From NCBI GenBank assembly GCA_934489895.1, contig CAKSST010000003.1, forward strand, positions 1-64,000: DNA of 64,000 nucleotides, written 5' to 3'. The DNA is from an uncultured Eubacteriales bacterium. Its GTDB lineage: Bacteria > Bacillota > Clostridia > Oscillospirales > Acutalibacteraceae. Positions 59,755-64,000 of this stretch are shown here, one piece after another. The notes under the pieces were generated by a model. It was not told where the DNA came from, searched no databases, and saw only the letters and a list, made by a program, of their open reading frames with translations. The position numbers and the translations under genes are program-made. Position 1 is the first letter of the stretch, and each line of letters starts with the position of its first letter.

Positions 59755-60870
59755 ATGATTTCTGTAGTAGATGAAATTAAAAGACTGAGAAGCGGTAAAA
59801 TGAGAGTAGACTATAATAATAACAACCGGTATTGCGCTGTGCTGGATGAAGATAACGGAAGCAAAACGGCATATTATTTTACTACACCTATTTATAATAT
59901 AAAAACACGCAGAGCTATAGATCTGCGCTTTTTAAAAACCGATACCGCAATAAATTTTTTCGGCAGTAACAGCATTGTTACAATAAACAATGATATTACC
60001 ATGCAAAGTGACTGCGGTAGCTGCAGGGTGTTGATGCAAGAGCCTGTCACATATGTTTGTGAACGGAAGCTAAAATGCGGTAACAGTACTATGTATCCGA
60101 CAACAAACGGGCTTATGTTCAGTACGGCAAGTGATAAAATCACCTTTGAAATTCAAACCGAAGCACCAATTTTTGATATAAGATATAACGAAAAATATTT
60201 TTCTGTGATGAGTGAAAAATTTCGTCCGTTTATAACGGTGTCATGTATCGGCGCGGCCGATAGATCGGGTAATATTATCGCACCTGCAAAAATCAGTTAT
60301 CGGAAATCAGAGGAAAGAAAGATAACAGCAACGGTTAGCGCATGTGATACACTTGCTGAAAAAATAATGTATGAAATAAATATGTATGAGCCTAAGCTAA
60401 TTCAGGATACAACGGTAGAAAGCAATAATCCCACAGCAAACAACTCGTTCGGCAGTATGGCTTTTATAGGAAATACAAGGCAGTACGGAGAACAATGGCT
60501 GTATTCGCGTTTGGATCATTCGAAATTACCAGAGCTAATAGATCGAAGAGTTTTAAAAGCGGTTTTATATATTCCTCAATACAATTTGTCTAATATGCCG
60601 CTTGGGGTTTTTAAAGTGGCAGCACGGTTTTGCAGCTTTGGTTCAAATTGGAACAATAAAATTCCAGCTTCACAAAGCATTGCCACATCAGAGTCAAAGG
60701 ACAGATATTTAAATATTGATATAACCAGATTTTTGTCTGATGATAGCGGCAGAATGGTCTACACAGACGGAATAATTGTAAAGCCGCAATTAAAAGAAGC
60801 GGATTTTTGCGCAATCGCTACCGCTGACAGTTGTTACACGCCTCAGATTGTTGAGATAAATTATAGATAA
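59755..60870 (+). CDS. DNRLRE-like domain protein, companion of the Rhs gene
   Basis: A 371-residue protein without signal peptide or membrane helix. The N-terminal half is beta-rich and resembles the start of the large Rhs protein only loosely. The C-terminal part (YGEQWLYSRLDHSKLPELID, RRVLKAVLYIPQYN, YLNIDITRFLSDD, DGIIVKPQ) resembles a DNRLRE repeat, as in residues 276-445 of the Rhs protein. There is no Rhs core or toxin. It may be a structural partner or a remnant of a second Rhs gene. Only a weak ribosome site (AAAGGACTGAG) is present. Confidence 0.65.
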   Translation: MISVVDEIKRLRSGKMRVDYNNNNRYCAVLDEDNGSKTAYYFTTPIYNIKTRRAIDLRFLKTDTAINFFGSNSIVTINNDITMQSDCGSCRVLMQEPVTYVCERKLKCGNSTMYPTTNGLMFSTASDKITFEIQTEAPIFDIRYNEKYFSVMSEKFRPFITVSCIGAADRSGNIIAPAKISYRKSEERKITATVSACDTLAEKIMYEINMYEPKLIQDTTVESNNPTANNSFGSMAFIGNTRQYGEQWLYSRLDHSKLPELIDRRVLKAVLYIPQYNLSNMPLGVFKVAARFCSFGSNWNNKIPASQSIATSESKDRYLNIDITRFLSDDSGRMVYTDGIIVKPQLKEADFCAIATADSCYTPQIVEINYR

Positions 60871-60876
60871 AAATGT

Positions 60877-60973
60877 CTAATCATGACTACAGTCATAGCC
60901 TGTAGTCATGATTATCAAAAACAAGGACAGTGCAAATGACAGGGGACGGTTCTCTTGTCTCCCTTGTCTCTGT
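60877..60973. repeat. Hairpin plus dispersed GGGGACGGTTCTCT repeat (copy 4)
   Basis: AATCATGACTACAG and CTGTAGTCATGATT form a 14-bp perfect hairpin (60,878-60,912) without a T run. GACAGTGCAAATGACAGGGG-ACGGTTCTCTTGTC follows. The rest of the gap up to 61,500 is AT-rich, and I support no gene in it. Confidence 0.6.
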
Positions 60974-61536
60974 ACTCCATTTACGAATGATTGAGATTAT
61001 AGCAATATTCAAATTAGTAACACAGATGGTTGTTCAGTGTCCTTACGAACCAGTCCTTTTCCAGACAATCAGGTGCGCTTGCTTATGATTGTTTTTTTCG
61101 ATCTGCGATGCGGCGAGTAAAGAGAAATTAATCTTCATTATAATATATATAAAAGTACGAATAATTTTTAAGCAGCTGAGTACATTGCAGAGGTTTTTGC
61201 ATATAAGCGTGACAAGTAGCTTTAACGCTATTTGCCATGCTTTTTTATTATTTATTGATAGCTGGATGTGTTATTTTAAAGCAGACTTTGTTAAAATTTT
61301 TAACAAACTTTTGATAAAAAACTACTTATTTAAAGATTTTTAATTTCAATTTACAAGATATGACAATATTGGCCATTTTATATTGCTACAATATTGATAT
61401 ACGACAAATTGCATACAAAACGACTTAAAAACAAATAGAAAATACAAAATTGTTGAAATAAATATAGGAAATTACCGTAATTCTTCATCAAAGGAGGCGG
61501 GTTGGCTTTGGGACAGCAGAAAGACGTTTAAAGCTT

Positions 61537-61860
61537 ATGAAGTTACTATGTCAACGCCGCCATGAAACAATTACTAACCTGTCTAAAGAATTTAATGTTT
61601 CCGCAAGAACTATTCAAAGAGATATTGATGAAATAAGCGATATGTTTCCGGTTTATGTTAAAACGGGCAGATACAATGGCGGAGTGTATGTGGTAGATGA
61701 ATTCAGTTTTGAAAAAATGTATATGGGTAATAATGAAATAGCATTGCTTGAAAAAGTAAGGGATGCTCATTACGGCGGCACAAAGCTTCATTTGAATTCG
61801 CAAGAAATAGATACTCTCAATAAAATAATCATAAATTACAGCAAACCCATGGTTAATTAA
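61537..61860 (+). CDS. Short HTH (HTH_11/DeoR-like) regulator
   Basis: The frame from ATG 61,537 encodes 107 residues with a helix-turn-helix (HETITNLSKEFNVSARTIQR, DIDEISDMFPVYVKTGR) and a short tail (SQEIDTLNKIIINYSKP). Relatives usually begin (M)GTAERRLKLM. Those codons are present upstream in the same frame (61,510-61,536: GTAERRLKL), 13 bases after AAAGGAGG, but they are preceded by GTTGGCTTT with no start codon. The true start has probably been lost, or translation begins at 61,537 with a shorter first helix. Such 100-residue proteins are common in Clostridia mobile regions. Confidence 0.72.
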   Translation: MKLLCQRRHETITNLSKEFNVSARTIQRDIDEISDMFPVYVKTGRYNGGVYVVDEFSFEKMYMGNNEIALLEKVRDAHYGGTKLHLNSQEIDTLNKIIINYSKPMVN

Positions 61861-61952
61861 ATTACATAAAAAATTTAATTAAGACAAATATTGTCAGATT
61901 TAAAATTTACAATGTAATCGCAGCTGCAAAAAATAACGAAAGGAGAGGCATT

Positions 61953-62246
61953 ATGAACGATGTCAATATTATTTTGGCAAATCATGAACAAAAAATTACC
62001 ATGCTGGAAAAAGAAATTTCTGAGCTTAAAGCAGTTCAGGCAGAGATTCGTACTATGAACGAAACCTTAGTCACGCTTGCAACCGAGCTTAAGCATACGA
62101 ACGAGCATCTGGCGCGCCACGAAAAAAAAATCGACGAAATTGAAGCAGTACCGAAACTGCGTGTCCAGCAAATTATAACCGCAATAATTGCGGCATTGTC
62201 AGGCGGCGTTATTTCTGCGGTTATAGGACTGTTAATAAAGAGGTGA
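61953..62246 (+). CDS. Coiled-coil membrane protein, XhlA/holin-accessory-like
   Basis: A 97-residue protein: a long N-terminal coiled coil (LANHEQKITMLEKEISELKA, LKHTNEHLARHEKKIDEIEA) and one C-terminal membrane helix (IITAIIAALSGGVISAVIGL) ending LIKR. The layout is that of hemolysin XhlA-type proteins of phage lysis cassettes. AAAGGAGAGG precedes the start. It is followed by a holin-like gene and an amidase, the classic order. Confidence 0.75.
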   Translation: MNDVNIILANHEQKITMLEKEISELKAVQAEIRTMNETLVTLATELKHTNEHLARHEKKIDEIEAVPKLRVQQIITAIIAALSGGVISAVIGLLIKR

Positions 62247-62251
62247 TAATA

Positions 62252-62539
62252 ATGGATTATAAAGATTATATTAAAACGGAATTATTAATTTTGATTCCGG
62301 TGCTTTATATTATCGGTATTGGGCTAAAAAAAAGTAAGATTCCCGATAAAAGTATTCCTATTATTATCGGAATAATTGGGATAGTGCTGTCTGGCGTTTG
62401 GGTGACGGCAACAAGTGATATTTCAGGAATCAAGGATGTGGCTTACGTTGTGTTTACTTCGGTTACACAGGGCGTTCTTGCTGCGGGCGCAAGTGTTTAT
62501 GCAAATCAACTCATTGTTCAGGCAAAAAAGGAGGAATGA
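62252..62539 (+). CDS. Phage holin family protein
   Basis: A 95-residue protein from ATG 62,252 (AAGAGGTGA site). Two to three hydrophobic segments (ELLILIPVLYIIGIGL, PIIIGIIGIVLSGVWV, VAYVVFTSVTQGVLAAGASV) and a charged C-terminus (QAKKEE) match the small phage-holin family of Clostridia. Holins open the membrane for endolysins. It lies between the coiled-coil gene and the amidase gene. Confidence 0.85.
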   Translation: MDYKDYIKTELLILIPVLYIIGIGLKKSKIPDKSIPIIIGIIGIVLSGVWVTATSDISGIKDVAYVVFTSVTQGVLAAGASVYANQLIVQAKKEE

Positions 62540-62541
62540 AA

Positions 62542-63621
62542 ATGGATATTATAAAAGCATACGCTATAAATAATTTGTGCTATAAAGAGGCGCAAAAAAT
62601 GACGCCGAAAGGCATAGTAGTTCATTCAACAGGAGCAAATAATCCGTATTTGAAAAGATATGTTGATGAGCCGGAAAAAGTAGGTATTAATCGGTATGGG
62701 AATCATTGGAATACTGAAAAACCCGGCGGTAAAAAAGTATGCGTTCACGCCTTTATCGGCTACGATAAGGACAAGAAAGTCATAATTGCAGAGATTCTTC
62801 CGCTTGATATTTGCTGTTGGGGTATCGGTAGCGGCAGTAAAGGGAGCTACAATAACAATCCGGCCTATATCCAGTTTGAAATCTGTGAGGACAAGCTTAC
62901 TGATAAAGTTTACTATAAACAAGCATTTACTGTTGCTGCAAAATACTGTGCTGAGCTTTGCCGTTCTTATGGTATCAGCATAGATAAAATTGTCGGACAC
63001 TGTGAAGCACACCGTTTGGGGTATGGTAATAAACACTCTGATCCGGAGCATTGGATGAAAAACTTTGGCGAAACGATGGACGATTTCAGGAGGCAAGTTT
63101 CCGAGATTTTGAAAAGTAAGAATATAGATAAAGAGAAAAAACAAAAAACTGATTCAGAAAACAAGTCTATTGTAAAAGGCGATTTGGTTTCTATAGAAAA
63201 CAATGCTACATATTATAACGGAAAGTCTGTGCCGGGTTGGGTGAAAAATCAAAATTGGTATGTTTGCAGCGACCCTATAGGCGACCGTGTGGTTATTGAC
63301 AAGAATGAGAAAGGAACAAATTCTATTTGCAGTCCTATCAGCAAAAAGTTCTTAACGGCAGTGAAAAAGGCTGATAGTACTGTTTATTCAGAGTCAGCGG
63401 TTAAGCTGGATGATAATAAGTGCCCGTATTTAATTAAGGTAACAAGCAATTACCTGAACATACGAAAGGGAGCGGGAACTAATAACGCTAAAGTCGGCTC
63501 GATAACCGATAAGGGAATTTATACCGTTGTAGAGGAAAAGACGGGTGTTGGCGCAACTAAATGGGGAAAGCTGAAATCCGGTGCCGGCTGGATATCGCTT
63601 GACTACACAAAGAAAATTTAA
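62542..63621 (+). CDS. N-acetylmuramoyl-L-alanine amidase with C-terminal SH3 domain (endolysin-like)
   Basis: A 359-residue protein; ATG 62,542 is chosen because AGGAGG lies seven bases before it (an earlier ATG at 62,536 is too close). The amidase-2/PGRP domain (1-190) has zinc ligands and neighbours in GIVVHSTGANNP, VHAFIGYD, IQFEICED and IVGHCEAHRLGYGNKHSDPE. A linker rich in lysine follows, then a conserved module (VKGDLVSIENNATYYNGKSV) and a bacterial SH3 domain (VTSNYLNIRKGAGTNNAKVG). There is no signal peptide, so release would need the holin next to it. It cleaves the amide bond between muramic acid and the peptide. Confidence 0.93.
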   Translation: MDIIKAYAINNLCYKEAQKMTPKGIVVHSTGANNPYLKRYVDEPEKVGINRYGNHWNTEKPGGKKVCVHAFIGYDKDKKVIIAEILPLDICCWGIGSGSKGSYNNNPAYIQFEICEDKLTDKVYYKQAFTVAAKYCAELCRSYGISIDKIVGHCEAHRLGYGNKHSDPEHWMKNFGETMDDFRRQVSEILKSKNIDKEKKQKTDSENKSIVKGDLVSIENNATYYNGKSVPGWVKNQNWYVCSDPIGDRVVIDKNEKGTNSICSPISKKFLTAVKKADSTVYSESAVKLDDNKCPYLIKVTSNYLNIRKGAGTNNAKVGSITDKGIYTVVEEKTGVGATKWGKLKSGAGWISLDYTKKI

Positions 63622-63635
63622 TAATATAATTTTCC

Positions 63636-63668
63636 AACCCTGACACGAAGTGTCAGGGTTGTTTTTTA
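63636..63668 (+). terminator. AACCCTGACAC/GTGTCAGGGTT terminator (copy 3)
   Basis: Perfect 11-bp arms (63,636-63,646 and 63,650-63,660) with GTTTTTT. Relative of the hairpins at 50,711 and 59,670. Confidence 0.85.
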
Positions 63669-63709
63669 TACTATGCTTGCAGTTGTAAAAAAGATAAGGA
63701 GCATCAAAA

Positions 63710-64000
63710 ATGCAATCAGTAATAATAACTATTGATCTGATTTTAAGTGTAATCTGTTTTAAATGTATTTATATTACTTTATATAAAACAGAAAGGAATA
63801 TTGCAGTTGTAATAAGGAAAATCATCCTGCCGGGAGCAGTGATTGGCGGTACATGCTCGTTAATTGTTTTTGAGTCTGTGACCGCCATGAACATAATGAT
63901 TGGTGTACTTTCAGGTACATTGACTGCAGAAATATTATCACTGTTTTTTGTTTCAGCTAAAATTATATTGAAAGACGAGAAAACATTTGCTTATTATGAT
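63710..64000 (+). CDS. Membrane protein, unknown function (3' end outside window)
   Basis: The frame starts at ATG 63,710 behind AAGGAG and is open to the window end (97 codons). It has three hydrophobic segments: one at the N-terminus (VIITIDLILSVICFKCIYIT), one after a basic loop (LPGAVIGGTCSLIVFE), and one from MNIMIGVLSGTLTAEILSLF. No family is recognised. It follows the third copy of the CTGACA-hairpin module, like the Rhs gene and the DNRLRE-like gene, so it probably belongs to the same accessory region. Confidence 0.7.
   Translation, partial: MQSVIITIDLILSVICFKCIYITLYKTERNIAVVIRKIILPGAVIGGTCSLIVFESVTAMNIMIGVLSGTLTAEILSLFFVSAKIILKDEKTFAYYD

Noticed and set aside
61089..61343. Plus-strand frame of 84 codons in the gap before the HTH gene
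   Set aside because: No ribosome site, non-ATG start, composition typical of AT-rich intergenic DNA.
61953..63621. Prophage called from the holin and amidase genes
   Set aside because: No capsid, tail, terminase, integrase or replication gene is visible in the window. The lysis set alone does not support a prophage call.

Overview
The window looks like the chromosome of a spore-forming, anaerobic, low-GC Clostridia from gut or rumen, close to the Ruminococcus/Oscillospiraceae group. This is inferred from gene content: spoIVA, spoIIGA and sigE; a dockerin protein; a truncated GH5 glycanase; T-box riboswitches with TGGTACCGCG cores; and ferredoxin-dependent 2-oxoacid oxidoreductase. No 16S gene is present, so the taxon cannot be fixed.

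Bases 1-11,043 are the right part of an integrated element. It holds a TnpV-type gene, an XRE regulator, and a defence island: a fused double cytosine-C5 methyltransferase, a nuclease-methylase-like protein of type IIG layout, a Vsr mismatch endonuclease, a Shedu (DUF4263) nuclease, and an unrecognised zinc-ribbon/helical protein pair. A decayed element gene and an HTH gene follow. The right border is the 3' half of a tRNA-Ser(CGA) gene with its terminator, the expected attachment-site scar. Broken fragments lie just outside (11,433-12,104).

Bases 12,443-29,819 are mostly ordinary chromosome: two SPFH proteins, a deoxyinosine glycosylase, a Na/Pi-PhoU transporter, an SGNH hydrolase, a metallo-beta-lactamase-fold protein, an EamA transporter, a GntR-ABC operon with a clear promoter and operator, a half-length ZIP gene, a dockerin protein, tRNA-Leu(CAG), a PHP phosphatase and uvrC. 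Scars are interspersed: a GH5/AraC breakpoint, a frameshifted oxalate-decarboxylase remnant, a 273-bp MITE-like element with 20-bp inverted ends and TA flanks, and a 290-bp element bounded by repeated hairpins.

Bases 29,809-44,499 are the most striking part. Three sigma-A promoters, each with a 17-bp spacer, drive three T-box leaders whose specifier codons read by eye as ATC (Ile), GTA (Val) and CTC (Leu). They control three AMP-forming acyl-CoA ligases. Two carry N-terminal XRE and cupin domains and one carries an N-terminal xylose-isomerase-like TIM barrel. Also in the set are a four-subunit VOR-type 2-oxoacid:ferredoxin oxidoreductase, a branched-chain aminotransferase, and an isopropylmalate-synthase homologue that has lost its catalytic residues but keeps the leucine-binding domain. 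Together they fit salvage of 2-methylbutyrate, isobutyrate and isovalerate into isoleucine, valine and leucine by CoA activation, reductive carboxylation and transamination, each branch sensed through its own uncharged tRNA.

Bases 44,542-50,576 carry spoIVA (with a sigma-E-like promoter), a Wzm/Wzt-type polysaccharide ABC exporter, spoIIGA-sigE and hpt. The spoIIG promoter has the unusual 22-bp -35/-10 spacing known from Bacillus subtilis plus Spo0A-like boxes. Bases 50,812-60,870 are an Rhs polymorphic-toxin island: a 2033-residue Rhs protein with a His/Cys caspase-like tip, two displaced Rhs tips (DUF4329-like and membrane-type), candidate immunity genes and a DNRLRE-like protein. An HTH gene and a phage-type coiled-coil/holin/amidase lysis set follow (61,537-63,621), and a membrane-protein gene runs off the right edge.
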